DNA from: Methanoculleus methanifontis
GTDB taxonomy: Archaea; Halobacteriota; Methanomicrobia; Methanomicrobiales; Methanoculleaceae
Assembly: GCF_030464365.1 (NCBI RefSeq)
Contig: NZ_VCYI01000016.1
Location: 1 to 61,819, forward strand
Length of the DNA stretch: 61,819 bases
Direction: 5' to 3'
The translations under genes were made by a program, and so were the position numbers. The notes beneath the pieces were generated by a model. That model was given only the letters and a program-made list of their open reading frames with translations, was not told the origin of the DNA and ran no database searches. Shown here piece by piece: positions 35,657 through 44,868 of the stretch (position 1 is the stretch's first letter; each line of letters opens with the position of its first letter).

Positions 35657-36529
35657 TTACTTAAGGGCTGCAATTTCCTTTCTGAATGCGACCCAGTAGA
35701 GAACACCGACGAAGAACAGACCGCCGACGATGTTACCAAGTGTGACCACAATGATGTTGTTGGTCCACATTGTCACCCAGTTCAGGGTCTCGACTGCTGC
35801 TGATGGGTCGATGCCTGTACAGAAGATACCTGCAGGGATAAAGTACATGTTCGCAACGCTGTGCTCAAACCCGCTGGCAACGAAAGCGAAGATCGGGAAC
35901 CAGATACCGACGATCTTGCCGATCGCGTCGTCGGCGCATATACCGAGCAGGACAGCAAGGTTGACGAGCCAGTTGCAGGCGATTCCCTTGAGGAAGAGCG
36001 ACCACAACGCCGCGGCACCGACGTAACTCGTCTTTGCAGTTGCTATGCCTACTGCTCGTAGACCAAACGCGGTGAGCGTCGCGGCTCCTGTGGCATCAAA
36101 GCTGGCGTACGGACCGTATGCCACGATATACGCGAAGAGAACCGACCCGACCAGGTTGCCGATATATACCCAGACCCAGAGGTTGAGCACACTTACCCAG
36201 CTGACCTTGTGGACGAACGCCGCCATGGGGGCGAGCATCGCGTCGCCGGTGAAGAGCTCGGCACCGGTCATGATTGTGATGATAAGCCCAACAGGGAAGA
36301 CAGCACCCAGAACGAGCTGGGAGATACCAGGACTCGCGGTACCGAACCGCATCGCGACATCGGTTGCCTGGATACCGGTCGAACAGATCGTCGCCAGGGC
36401 AGCACCCATCGCGATGAACGCTCCGGACAGGATACCACGCAGGAACATGTTCCAGGCCGGCAGTCCGACCTTGTACTTTCCTGCATCACCCGCTTTTGCT
36501 ACGATAGCAACTGGAGGATGGAATACCAT
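35657..36529 (-). CDS. fdhC: Formate transporter FdhC (FNT family)
   Basis: A 290-residue formate/nitrite transporter with six hydrophobic helices. Family features include FLRGILSGAFIAMGAAL, GAVFPVGLIITIMTGAELFTGD, and NWLVNLAVLLGIC near the two re-entrant loops, and SGFEHSVANMYFIPAGIF, the second FNT signature. It imports formate for the FdhAB dehydrogenase encoded about 3-6 kb away on the same strand. GAGGTG 9 nt before the ATG at 36529 supports the start. Codon use is less GC-biased than in neighbours, as often seen for highly expressed genes. A long AT-rich leader region lies upstream. Confidence 0.95.
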   Translation of the reverse strand: MVFHPPVAIVAKAGDAGKYKVGLPAWNMFLRGILSGAFIAMGAALATICSTGIQATDVAMRFGTASPGISQLVLGAVFPVGLIITIMTGAELFTGDAMLAPMAAFVHKVSWVSVLNLWVWVYIGNLVGSVLFAYIVAYGPYASFDATGAATLTAFGLRAVGIATAKTSYVGAAALWSLFLKGIACNWLVNLAVLLGICADDAIGKIVGIWFPIFAFVASGFEHSVANMYFIPAGIFCTGIDPSAAVETLNWVTMWTNNIIVVTLGNIVGGLFFVGVLYWVAFRKEIAALK

Positions 36530-37322
36530 TTTTCATACACCTCTCTAAACGTCCTACCTATACCATCAAGTAATTCGAATGGATAGGTCTAGTTAATCAG
36601 TAATTTGAGAGTGCTAGTAATAGGTTTCGAAATGATCGCTGTGCGCGGCGAAGATAACTCAAATTCAAGCGTTTATCCGCGCTTTAAGTTAATTCCTGTC
36701 GTTAAACACCGGATATCAATAAACGATGCTTTTGCCATTACGCACGCGTCCACGCAGAATATATGCGATTTTAAGCAGGCTTTTGGACTGGTGTGCGGAG
36801 GCGGGCGCGCAGATCCCGCGTTTTCCAAACGTATTTATGCCGGGGTACCGGACGCCCGGTAAAATCGCCGTAGATGTGTGCGCGTCGGGACATGCTTCAA
36901 TATCGGGCGTAAATGGCGGTTACATCTCGCCCTTTTTGAAAAAAAGCATATTTTTTCGATTTAATGAGTTACTCCTCTCCGGAATGTGCCTCGTTTTGAA
37001 CGGCCCTGAAGCTTCCGTGGCACTCTCCCCCCGGGGGGTGCGCCCCGCCTCTCCGGGGTCCGGGTCCGACAGTTTCCCGGAGACGGGTGCCCCCGATTAC
37101 GGCTGACCGCAAACCGCCGTCCGGTGTCATGCTCCTCCCGGTGATACGGATATACCGCCCCTCTACCGGTTGCGGCTGCGGCCCTGCTGTTAGGGTTCCT
37201 CTCGCCGGACATCGCGTGCTATAGGGGCGTTGTCGGGCTTCTGGTGGTGGTCGGTGCCTGAGTGCCGTCGCACGAGAACCTTTTTGCGTATACTCCTGAA
37301 TGCAGTTAATCAAATCACATAA
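36530..37322. promoter_or_regulatory. Long divergent region between fdhC and the ClC gene
   Basis: About 790 bases. The first 400 next to fdhC are AT-rich, with several TTAA/TATA-like tracts, and probably hold the fdhC promoter and control sites. The stretch 37000-37260 is GC-rich; one short frame near 37165-37261 reads like a membrane-protein tail (PVAAAALLLGFLSPDIACY and a hydrophobic end, then stop), perhaps a gene remnant. The final 60 bases are AT-rich and lead into the ClC gene. No clear operator palindrome was found. Confidence 0.4.
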
Positions 37323-39242
37323 ATGTTGGACAGACAAACCTCCATGCATTCCATGCAGATCGAGGAAACCGTCACTCCCTATAGAAGGATCGTACTTATC
37401 GCCATCGTCGTCGGGCTCATATCCGGCCTCGGCGCTCTGTTCTTTTTCGAAGGACTGAAACTGGGAACTGCATTTTTCATGGAAGGCATCGTCGGGTTCC
37501 ACCTCCCGAAGGAGGGGCAAACTCTCCAGGATATCGCTCAATGGGCTCCTCCCGATCATCTCTGGATGATCCTCCCCGTCATATGTTTCGGAGGGCTCCT
37601 CTCCGGCCTCCTGGTCTACACCCTTGCCCCAGAAGCGGAAGGCCACGGGACGGATGCAGCAATAAAGGCGTTTCATGGAGAGGGACGGGTACGCTGGCGC
37701 GTTCCCCTCGTCAAAGCGGTCACTGCCGTCCTGACCATCTCGACGGGGGGGAGTGCCGGGCGTGAAGGGCCGACTGCACAGATGTCTGCCGGTTTCGGTT
37801 CGATCGCTGCCGATCTTTTAGGCCTCTCCGCCCGTGAGCGGAGGCTTGCTATCGCCACCGGCGTGGGTGCGGGAATCGGCACGATCTTCATGGCGCCTCT
37901 CGGGGGAGCAATCCTCGCTGCGGAGATCCTCTACAAACAGGATTTCGAGACCGAAGCAATCGTTCCCGCATTTCTGGCTTCGGTCATCGGATACGCCATC
38001 TTCGGCCTGATTGAAGGGTTTGAACCGGTCTTTGGTTCCGGAGTGACCTCCTGGAATATTTCTCAGATCCCACTCTTCCTCCTCCTCGGCGTGGTCTCGA
38101 CTGCGGTCGGCCTGATTTACATTAACACGTTTTATGGGACAAACCGGGTGTTTAAAAGGGTATTCAGCCACCTGAAGATCCCAAATCACTTCAAACCCCT
38201 CACCGGGGCATTTCTCACCGGCACGTTCGTTCTTGCTCTTGCGGCTCTCTCCCCCGAAGCGGCACTCGTCGGGATCGGCAGCCTCGGAACCGGATACGGC
38301 TTTGCACAACTCGCGTTGTATAACATGCTCCCTGTCGGGGTGCTGCTCTTCCTCCCGTTTGCGAAGATCCTGACGACGTCGCTCACCATCGGTTCCGGGG
38401 GGAGCGGCGGCGTCTTCGCACCGGGACTGGTTATCGGCGGGGCGACGGGAGGTGCCGTCGGATCGCTGCTGCACCTCGCGCTCCCCGGGGTTGTGCCTGC
38501 CGAATCCGTGCCGGTCTTCTTCGTCGTCGGGATGATCGCCTTCTTCGGTGCGATCTCACACGCACCGATCGCGGTCATGATCATGGTCGTAGAAATGACC
38601 GGCGACTTCTCCCTGCTCGTGCCGGCGATGGGTGCCGTCTCAGTAGCGGTTCTTCTCATCGGACAGTCCACCATCTTCTGTGAGCAGGTGCTGAACCGAT
38701 CCCAATCGGCTGCTCACCGGGACGAGTATATGATAGAGATGCTTCAGGATATTCGTGTGAGGGATGTTATGGTGCCCCGCGACCGGATCGTCGCCGTATC
38801 GCCCGATGATACCACCGGGAAGGTGCTCTGCCTGATCGACGAGACGCTACATACCGGGTTTCCGGTGCTCGATAGAGAAGGGAAGCTCGTCGGCATGATC
38901 GCTCTCGATGATGTCAGGGATAACCGGATGAATGACGAGTACGACGTACCGGTGGAAAATGTCATGAGTTCACGGGTGTTCACCGTGCATCATGCCTGTA
39001 CGCTACGCGAGGCTCTGGATCTGATGACCGAGCACGATATCCATCACCTGCCCGTCGTCCCGGAGAAAGACCCGAGGACACTCTCGGGTTTTGTCACTCG
39101 AACGGACGTCATGAAAGCGTACGTCAGAAAAACGTCACAATCCGGGGGAAAATACCGTTCTGCGAACAGCACTCTGATCGAACCGGATACGGTTTCGGGG
39201 AGCAGTCCCGACGGGAAAAAAGGGTCGGTAATGGAGGGTTGA
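37323..39242 (+). CDS. ClC-family chloride channel/antiporter with CBS domains
   Basis: A 639-residue membrane protein. The ClC selectivity motifs are present: GSAGREGPTAQMSAGFGS (GREGP with the gating Glu near 148), a central helix region, and GSGGSGGVFAPGLVIGGATG near 355-374. The retained external Glu is typical of both channels and H+/Cl- exchangers. Two CBS domains follow (about 475-530 and 540-600), starting IRVRDVMVPRDRIVAV and VENVMSSRVFTVHHACTL, which usually bind adenine nucleotides. It converges on fdhB with only 7 nt between stops, and separates fdhC from fdhAB. It may set ion or pH balance; a direct link to formate transport is unproven. Confidence 0.92.
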   Translation: MLDRQTSMHSMQIEETVTPYRRIVLIAIVVGLISGLGALFFFEGLKLGTAFFMEGIVGFHLPKEGQTLQDIAQWAPPDHLWMILPVICFGGLLSGLLVYTLAPEAEGHGTDAAIKAFHGEGRVRWRVPLVKAVTAVLTISTGGSAGREGPTAQMSAGFGSIAADLLGLSARERRLAIATGVGAGIGTIFMAPLGGAILAAEILYKQDFETEAIVPAFLASVIGYAIFGLIEGFEPVFGSGVTSWNISQIPLFLLLGVVSTAVGLIYINTFYGTNRVFKRVFSHLKIPNHFKPLTGAFLTGTFVLALAALSPEAALVGIGSLGTGYGFAQLALYNMLPVGVLLFLPFAKILTTSLTIGSGGSGGVFAPGLVIGGATGGAVGSLLHLALPGVVPAESVPVFFVVGMIAFFGAISHAPIAVMIMVVEMTGDFSLLVPAMGAVSVAVLLIGQSTIFCEQVLNRSQSAAHRDEYMIEMLQDIRVRDVMVPRDRIVAVSPDDTTGKVLCLIDETLHTGFPVLDREGKLVGMIALDDVRDNRMNDEYDVPVENVMSSRVFTVHHACTLREALDLMTEHDIHHLPVVPEKDPRTLSGFVTRTDVMKAYVRKTSQSGGKYRSANSTLIEPDTVSGSSPDGKKGSVMEG

Positions 39243-39249
39243 ACCGCAG

Positions 39250-40521
39250 TCAGCGGAAGACATCGAAGATCTGGTCGCTCCCGGTGGCGATGAGCCGGTC
39301 GCGCTCTGCACTCTCTTCTACGAGCGCGAGCACCGGCGGGGTCATGTCCTCGCCCGGGTGGAACCCGAAGAGTTCTTCGAGATCGGTCTGGATGGCGTGC
39401 ATGAAGACCGAGTTCGAGATCTCCACGGGGCAGAGTTCCTCGCACTGGCCGCAGTTGACGCAGGAATCGGAGATGTGCGCGAACCGGATCAGGTGGAACA
39501 TGAACGGCGGCGGGATGACGCCGGGCTCGACCAGGTAGTCTTTCCTTGTGCTGCACTCGACGCAGTAGCAGATCGGGCAGTTCTCGATGCAGGAGTAGCA
39601 CTTGATGCACCGGGAGGTCTGCTCCCGGATCTTGTTCAGGCGCTCCGTGCCCTCGCCGAGCGCCCCAAAGTAGCGTTCCCGCCACTTGTCGCCGAGTTTC
39701 AGCATCGCGTTCTCGACCTTGCCGCGGATCTCGATCCCTTTCGGGTTCGCGGGCTCGGTGGCGACCGCCCCGGTCTTCACGGCGGCGTTGAGGAGGTTTG
39801 CACCCTTCTCGGAGCAGACCTCGACGAACGTGGCGTTCCCGGCTTTCTCCCCAATAACGCCCCAGTTGCCGCAGGCGAGGTCCACCTGGCGCGGGATCTT
39901 GATCTTGCACCGGCGGCAGTTCGAGCGGCGGCCGAGGCCCTGATCCCCGAGAAGATCCTCCGATCCTTCTTCGAGTTCATCGATCGAGATCGAGGCGTGC
40001 TCGCCGTCCTTTGTGATGACGATGAACTTTCCTTTGTCGATCTCTTCCTTGACGACATCGTCGGGGTCAAGCCCGAGCTTCTCCCGGACGATGATCCGGG
40101 CCGTCTCCGGCCGGATGGTGCCACCGCAGTTGAGGCCGATGATGATGATGTTGTCCAGGTTGACCTGGTTGCGCTTCGCCATCTCGTAGATCGCCTTGAC
40201 GTCGCAGCCTTTGAGGACGGTTGCGATCTTCATGTTTGGATCGGTGGAGAGAAGGCAGCGCCGCATCTGCTTGGGGAGCAGCAGGGTGCCGCAGTGGAGC
40301 GATCCCGCAATCCCCCCGATCTCGGCGGGATCGGTGATCATGGCCGGCATCGCGTCGTAGACGTCCGCGCCTTTCCTCACCGCAAAGACCGCGTCGACCA
40401 TGCCGCTCTCGAGGGCGTGGCGCAGCAGCGCGGTGACCGCCCCGCCGGTCTCCGCTTTCTCCCTGAGTTCGTCGTTCGTCGTCCATGCGTAGAGTAAATC
40501 ACCTTTTCCTGCCATTTTCAA
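39250..40521 (-). CDS. fdhB: F420-dependent formate dehydrogenase beta subunit
   Basis: A 423-residue FrhB/FdhB-type subunit that passes electrons from FdhA to coenzyme F420 or to a heterodisulfide reductase complex through FAD and iron-sulfur clusters. N-terminal FdhB domain features are followed by CDVKAIYEMAKRNQVNL and GLNCGGTI. Two ferredoxin-like motifs near the C-terminus, CIKCYSCIENCPICYCVEC and CVNCGQCEELCPVEI, bind 4Fe-4S clusters. Its ATG overlaps the fdhA stop as ATGA, so the two subunits are coupled. Length is normal for the family. Confidence 0.95.
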   Translation of the reverse strand: MKMAGKGDLLYAWTTNDELREKAETGGAVTALLRHALESGMVDAVFAVRKGADVYDAMPAMITDPAEIGGIAGSLHCGTLLLPKQMRRCLLSTDPNMKIATVLKGCDVKAIYEMAKRNQVNLDNIIIIGLNCGGTIRPETARIIVREKLGLDPDDVVKEEIDKGKFIVITKDGEHASISIDELEEGSEDLLGDQGLGRRSNCRRCKIKIPRQVDLACGNWGVIGEKAGNATFVEVCSEKGANLLNAAVKTGAVATEPANPKGIEIRGKVENAMLKLGDKWRERYFGALGEGTERLNKIREQTSRCIKCYSCIENCPICYCVECSTRKDYLVEPGVIPPPFMFHLIRFAHISDSCVNCGQCEELCPVEISNSVFMHAIQTDLEELFGFHPGEDMTPPVLALVEESAERDRLIATGSDQIFDVFR

Positions 40522-42581
40522 GCCTCCTCGGTGATCTTCTCAACCTTCACGGCACAGGCCTTGTACTCGGGGATCTTCGCTACGGGATCAAGCGCGTTGT
40601 GGGTCAGCCTGTTTGCCGGATGCTCTTTGTAGTGGAACGGGATGAACATGACGCCCTTGATGATCTCCGGGGTGACCCGTGCGGGGATCTCGACCGAGCC
40701 CCGCCGGGTGCTCGCCCGGACGACCTCGTCGTCCTCGATCCCGAGTTCTTTTGCATCCTCGGAGTTGATCTCGATCCAGCCGATGGGCGCCTCCATCTCA
40801 AGGCTCCACGACCGGCGGGTCATGGTGCCGGTGTGCCACTGCCAGATCGTGCGACCGGTCGTGAGGACGTAGGGGTACTCATCGTCCGGCACCTCTGCGG
40901 GCGGCTTCCACTCGATTGGGGAGAAGACCCCGAGCCCGTCGGGCATGGCGAACGTCTCCCGATGAAGGATCGGGGTTCCCGGGTGCTCCTCGGTCGGACA
41001 GGGCCAGTGCAGGCCGTCGGGATCGAGGCGGGCGTAGGACATGCCGTGATAGGACGGCGTGACGGCGGCGACTTCGTCGAAGACCGCTTCGGGGCTCTCG
41101 AACGTAAACTGCTCCGGGTAGCCCATTTTGCTCCCGAGTTCGCAGAGGATCTTCCAGTCTTCTTTCGCCTCGCCCGGGGGCTCCTGCGCCTTCTTCCAGC
41201 GCTGGACCCGCCGTTCGGTGTTCGTCTGGGTGCCGTCCTTCTCCGCGTAGCATGCCGCAGGCAGAACGACGTCGGCGAGTTCAGCGGTCTCACTCATGAA
41301 GATGTCCTGGACGACCAGAAACTCGAGGTTCCTGAGCCCTTCCTCGACGTGGGTGAGGTCCGGGTCGGAGAGCATCGGGTTCTCGCCCATGATGTACATC
41401 GCTTTGAGTTCGCCGGGGCTCTCGGCGAGGACGTTGACCATCTCGGTGACGGTGTAGCCTACTTTGCCCTCGGCAAGCTCGTCAACGCCCCACATCTCCT
41501 TCATCTTCTTCTGCGCCGCCTCGTCGGTGACCTTCTGGTAGCCGGAGTAGACGTTCGGGAGGGCTCCCATGTCGCAGGCGCCCTGGACATTGTTCTGGCC
41601 GCGGAGCGGGTTGACACCGCCACCGGGCTTGCCCATGTTGCCGGTGAGCATCATCAGGTTGGCGGTCGATTTGACGTTGTCGACGCCGACGGTGTGCTGG
41701 GTGATACCCATCGAGTAGATGAGCGCGGCGACGTCGGCGGTTGCGATCCACTCGGCCGCAGTCCTGAGGCTCTCGACCGGGATGCCGGAGACCTTCGAGA
41801 CGTTCTCAAGGCTGTAGTCATCCTTCATGACGGCCTCCTTGAGTTTCTCGAAGTCTTTCGTACGCCTCTCGATGAACTCTTTATCCTCCCGGCCGTTTCT
41901 GATGATCTCCTGCATCAGTCCGTTCAGGATAGCGACGTCGGTGCCGGAGACGAACGGCATGTAGAGGTCGGCCTGCTTCGCGGTGGGGGTGAGGCGCGGG
42001 TCGGCCACGATCAGCTTTCCACCCCCCTCTTTCGCACGGATGATGCTCCGCCCGATCAGCGGGTGCTGCTCGAAGGTGTTGGACCCGAGGACGAAGACGC
42101 ACTTCGACTCGGCGATGTCCTTGATCGAGTTGGTCATCGCCCCCGACCCGAAGACTGCTGCGAGGCCCGCGACGGTGGACGCGTGGCAGAGCCGGGCGCA
42201 GTGGTCGACGTGGAGGGTCTTGAGCGCCACCCGGGCGAACTTCTGCATCAGGTAGTTCTCCTCGTTTGATGTCCGGGCGGAGGAGAGGCAGGCTACCTCG
42301 TCGGGTTTATAGGATTTGAACTTCTCCGCGATCAGGTCGTAGGCTTCGTCCCAGGTCGCCTCGACAAACTCGCCGTCCTTCTTGATCAGCGGTTTCGTGA
42401 GGCGATCGGGGCTGTTGACAAATTCGTGGGCGTAGCGCCCTTTAGGGCAGAGTTTGCCCCCGTTGACGGGCGCGCGCTGCCAGTGCGCCACGTCAAAGAC
42501 CTTGCCGTCCCGGACGACAAGGTTGAACCCGCACCCGGTGCCACAGTACGGGCATGTCGTCGATACGTACTTTATTTCCAT
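40518..42581 (-). CDS. fdhA: F420-dependent formate dehydrogenase alpha subunit (molybdopterin)
   Basis: A 687-residue molybdopterin oxidoreductase oxidising formate to CO2. The N-terminal 4Fe-4S site is TCPYCGTGCGF with a fourth Cys in KLCPKGRYAHEF. The active-site residue that is selenocysteine in some methanogens is Cys (about 132) in DHCARLCHASTVAG; no in-frame TGA is needed. VLGSNTFEQHP, MNVLAESPG-type segments and the C-terminal MopB domain (VLTTGRTIWQWHTGTMTRRS) bind the pyranopterin guanine dinucleotides. The second of two adjacent ATGs (42581) sits 4 nt after a GGGAG site and is preferred to 42584. It heads the fdhAB transcript. Confidence 0.95.
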   Translation of the reverse strand: MEIKYVSTTCPYCGTGCGFNLVVRDGKVFDVAHWQRAPVNGGKLCPKGRYAHEFVNSPDRLTKPLIKKDGEFVEATWDEAYDLIAEKFKSYKPDEVACLSSARTSNEENYLMQKFARVALKTLHVDHCARLCHASTVAGLAAVFGSGAMTNSIKDIAESKCVFVLGSNTFEQHPLIGRSIIRAKEGGGKLIVADPRLTPTAKQADLYMPFVSGTDVAILNGLMQEIIRNGREDKEFIERRTKDFEKLKEAVMKDDYSLENVSKVSGIPVESLRTAAEWIATADVAALIYSMGITQHTVGVDNVKSTANLMMLTGNMGKPGGGVNPLRGQNNVQGACDMGALPNVYSGYQKVTDEAAQKKMKEMWGVDELAEGKVGYTVTEMVNVLAESPGELKAMYIMGENPMLSDPDLTHVEEGLRNLEFLVVQDIFMSETAELADVVLPAACYAEKDGTQTNTERRVQRWKKAQEPPGEAKEDWKILCELGSKMGYPEQFTFESPEAVFDEVAAVTPSYHGMSYARLDPDGLHWPCPTEEHPGTPILHRETFAMPDGLGVFSPIEWKPPAEVPDDEYPYVLTTGRTIWQWHTGTMTRRSWSLEMEAPIGWIEINSEDAKELGIEDDEVVRASTRRGSVEIPARVTPEIIKGVMFIPFHYKEHPANRLTHNALDPVAKIPEYKACAVKVEKITEEA

Positions 42582-42616
42582 CATTCTCCCTCTGGCAGGG
42601 ACTACATACCGCCTGG

Positions 42617-42629
42617 ATTATATAATAGG
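42617..42629 (-). promoter_or_regulatory. TATA-box promoter of fdhAB
   Basis: Read on the minus strand, CTATTATATAATCC forms a strong archaeal box A centred about 40 nt upstream of the fdhA start. This would place the transcript start near 42597 and leave a leader of about 15 nt that still contains the GAGGGAG ribosome binding site. No repressor-like palindrome is visible beside it. Confidence 0.55.
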
Positions 42630-42684
42630 CATGGTCGTGACCAAATTTTTGATTAATATTGGTGGGAAGAGGTGGGGGATTCCG

Positions 42685-43917
42685 TCACAGAACGGCCTGG
42701 ACGACCAGTGCCGCCGCGAGCGTGACGATCCCTGCCGCCGAGAGCGGCAGGGTGTAGTTTCGCACGACCGCGGAGAAGTCGTCGCCGGTCGTCCGTTTGA
42801 GCAGCCAGAAGAAAGGGTCGCTGACGTAGGAGAACATGAGCGCTCCCGCGGAGACCATGAGCACCAGGGCGAGCGGGTTGATCGCCGTGATGGCCGGGGT
42901 CGTGGCGAGGATGGCGCCGGTGACGGCCGCGGTCACGACCCTTGAGCCCTGCGCCGCCTGCACCAGGGCGGCGATGACGAACGGGAGGATGATCAGGGGA
43001 AGATGGGCCGCGACCAGCACGGTCACGTCCGCGGGGAAGGAGCTTGCGGCGATGACGCCGCCGAGCGCCCCGGCACCGGCGAGGTCGAAGATGATGATCC
43101 CGGCGTTCTTCGTTCCCTTATGAAGCGCTTTCTCCCGGACGTCGCCCGGAACGGTGGCAAGGGCTGCAAAGAGGCCGGCGAGGAGCGCAAGGTTGATGTT
43201 TGCGAGAGCGTGGAGGTGCGGGACGAACGACCCGATTGCGAGCATCCCGAGGATAACGATGAACGGCAGCCAGGCACGATGGTTCCGCCTGGTCGCCGGT
43301 TCTTCCGCCTCTTCGGCCGGCGGCATCCGTCCTCGCATGGCGAGGAGGAGCCCGGCGAGGAGAAGGAGGGAGAGGGGGAGGGCGACGAGGTCGATATCCC
43401 AGGGGCGGCCGGAGAGGCCGAGGGCCGTTATGGTCGAGTAGACGACGGGAGCGGGGTAGAGGAGCACGTAGGATATCATCCCGGCGACGCCGGCGCAGTA
43501 GAGGAGGGTCCTGGATGCCCGGCCGTCGAAAGAGAGGTGCGTGATGATGGGGGCGAGGATGACGAACGAGGTGATGCCGCACATCAGCGGGACGGAGAGG
43601 AGATAGCCGGCCGCTCCCGCCGTGACGAGGGGGCGGCGCACCAGCCCCCGGATATCGGCGACGATATCCGCGATCCGGCCGCTCTCGCGGAGAACCTGGG
43701 CAATGCCGACCCCGCAGAAGATGACGATCCCGAGGAGGGTGAAGATCCGGCCGGCGCCGGTCGTGGCAACCGTAACGATCGTCTCCGCCGGCATGCGGGA
43801 GAGGAGGCCGAAGAGGATGGATGCCCCTACGAGTGTCAGGAACGGCGGGAGGCGGTACCTGAGCGACGCGACGGTTATTGCCGCGAGGGTGACGGCGAAG
43901 GCGATGAGGGTCTCCAT
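42685..43917 (-). CDS. GntP-like permease
   Basis: A 410-residue membrane protein with about 11-12 hydrophobic helices. LPLIILPFVIAALVQAAQGSR and VSDPFFWLLKRTTG resemble the GntP family motifs around the substrate path (AQGS and a late D-x-FW), and GIVIFCGVGIAQVLRESG matches the first half. GntP proteins take up gluconate or related hydroxy acids with protons; a methanogen substrate is unknown, and the relation to the DUF401/Na+-permease groups should be kept in mind. GAGAG a few bases before the ATG at 43917 supports the start. Downstream lies the fdh promoter region; upstream, 42 nt away, is the DNA methyltransferase gene. Confidence 0.8.
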   Translation of the reverse strand: METLIAFAVTLAAITVASLRYRLPPFLTLVGASILFGLLSRMPAETIVTVATTGAGRIFTLLGIVIFCGVGIAQVLRESGRIADIVADIRGLVRRPLVTAGAAGYLLSVPLMCGITSFVILAPIITHLSFDGRASRTLLYCAGVAGMISYVLLYPAPVVYSTITALGLSGRPWDIDLVALPLSLLLLAGLLLAMRGRMPPAEEAEEPATRRNHRAWLPFIVILGMLAIGSFVPHLHALANINLALLAGLFAALATVPGDVREKALHKGTKNAGIIIFDLAGAGALGGVIAASSFPADVTVLVAAHLPLIILPFVIAALVQAAQGSRVVTAAVTGAILATTPAITAINPLALVLMVSAGALMFSYVSDPFFWLLKRTTGDDFSAVVRNYTLPLSAAGIVTLAAALVVQAVL

Positions 43918-43959
43918 CAGTCTCTCGTTGGGGTTTTGGGGATAAAATATCCGCCAGGT

Positions 43960-44814
43960 TCAGTCCTGTTCTCGTTCGCGGCGCGCTTCGGCGATCCGGC
44001 TCTGTGCGATCTCCCGGTATTCGAGGTCGATCTCGAACCCGATGTAGTCCGCACCGAGGGCGATGGCCGCAAGCGCCGTGCTCCCGATACCCATGAACGG
44101 ATCCATGACGAGCATCCCGGGCCGGCAGCCGTGGAGCCGGATACACATCTCGGGGAGTTTCTCCGGGAAACTGGTCGGGTGCGGCCGGGAGGAGCGGATC
44201 GTCCGGTAGGGGATGAACCAGGTGTTCCCCCGGTCCCGGAGGTCGCGCTCCGCCGCCTTCCACCGGCCGATGTTGCTCTTGTCCTGGTAGGGTACGCCGA
44301 CCGCCAGTTTATCGAGCGCCACGTCCCCTTTCTTCGTGAAATGGAAGATGTGCTCGTGGCACTGGCTCAGGTAGCGAGCGCTGTTCACCGGCTGGTAGTG
44401 GCCGACGGCGATATCCCCGGCGATCTTCTCGTAGTCGCCGACGTCCTCCTTCTCGATCGCGATCGACTTGACCCAGTGGATGACGTTCTGCAGTTCGAAG
44501 TGGGGGCGGAACCGCTGGACGACGTCGAAGGGGATCCAGGGGTCGCGGGGTTTGCCGCCGATGTTGAGGAAGAACGAACCGTCGTCGGCAAGGATCCGCG
44601 CCGTTCCGGCGGCGATCTCTCCGATCCAGTCGAGGTAGTCCTCGCGGGGTTGTTTGTCGTCGTAGGAGTTGTAGTCCTTCCCGATGTTGTAGGGCGGCGA
44701 CGTGACGATGACGTCGACGGAGCCCGCCGTCAGGCGCCGCATGCCCTCGATGCAGTCCATGGTATGGATGGTGTTGGCGGCGAGCCCGCACACCCCTCTC
44801 TCCTTGTTTGTCAC
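43960..44814 (-). CDS. Site-specific DNA methyltransferase (beta class, N4/N6 type)
   Basis: A 284-residue amino-DNA methyltransferase. The catalytic motif [14 protein letters not shown] is near 38-49, before the SAM-binding motif I, seen as [18 protein letters not shown] near 243-260; this order defines the beta class. Target recognition lies between them. Start is uncertain: GTG at 44814 gives MTNKERGV, and GTG at 44823 is possible. No cognate restriction enzyme is adjacent, so it acts as an orphan unless the AT-rich nuclease-like gene at 49475 is its partner. SPPY favours N4-cytosine or N6-adenine methylation; sequence does not decide. Confidence 0.9.
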   Translation of the reverse strand: MTNKERGVCGLAANTIHTMDCIEGMRRLTAGSVDVIVTSPPYNIGKDYNSYDDKQPREDYLDWIGEIAAGTARILADDGSFFLNIGGKPRDPWIPFDVVQRFRPHFELQNVIHWVKSIAIEKEDVGDYEKIAGDIAVGHYQPVNSARYLSQCHEHIFHFTKKGDVALDKLAVGVPYQDKSNIGRWKAAERDLRDRGNTWFIPYRTIRSSRPHPTSFPEKLPEMCIRLHGCRPGMLVMDPFMGIGSTALAAIALGADYIGFEIDLEYREIAQSRIAEARREREQD

Positions 44815-44868
44815 TCCGATCACGTATCGGTTCGCGGTCCAGGGCAAAAAGGTGAACGAAACACGACG

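Noticed and set aside
37165-37261. Hydrophobic frame before the ClC gene
   Set aside because: It has no start codon or ribosome binding site and only about 30 residues; at most a remnant, mentioned in the gap entry.
40485-42269. Long plus-strand open frame opposite fdhA
   Set aside because: Shadow of fdhA codons; no motifs, no ribosome binding site.
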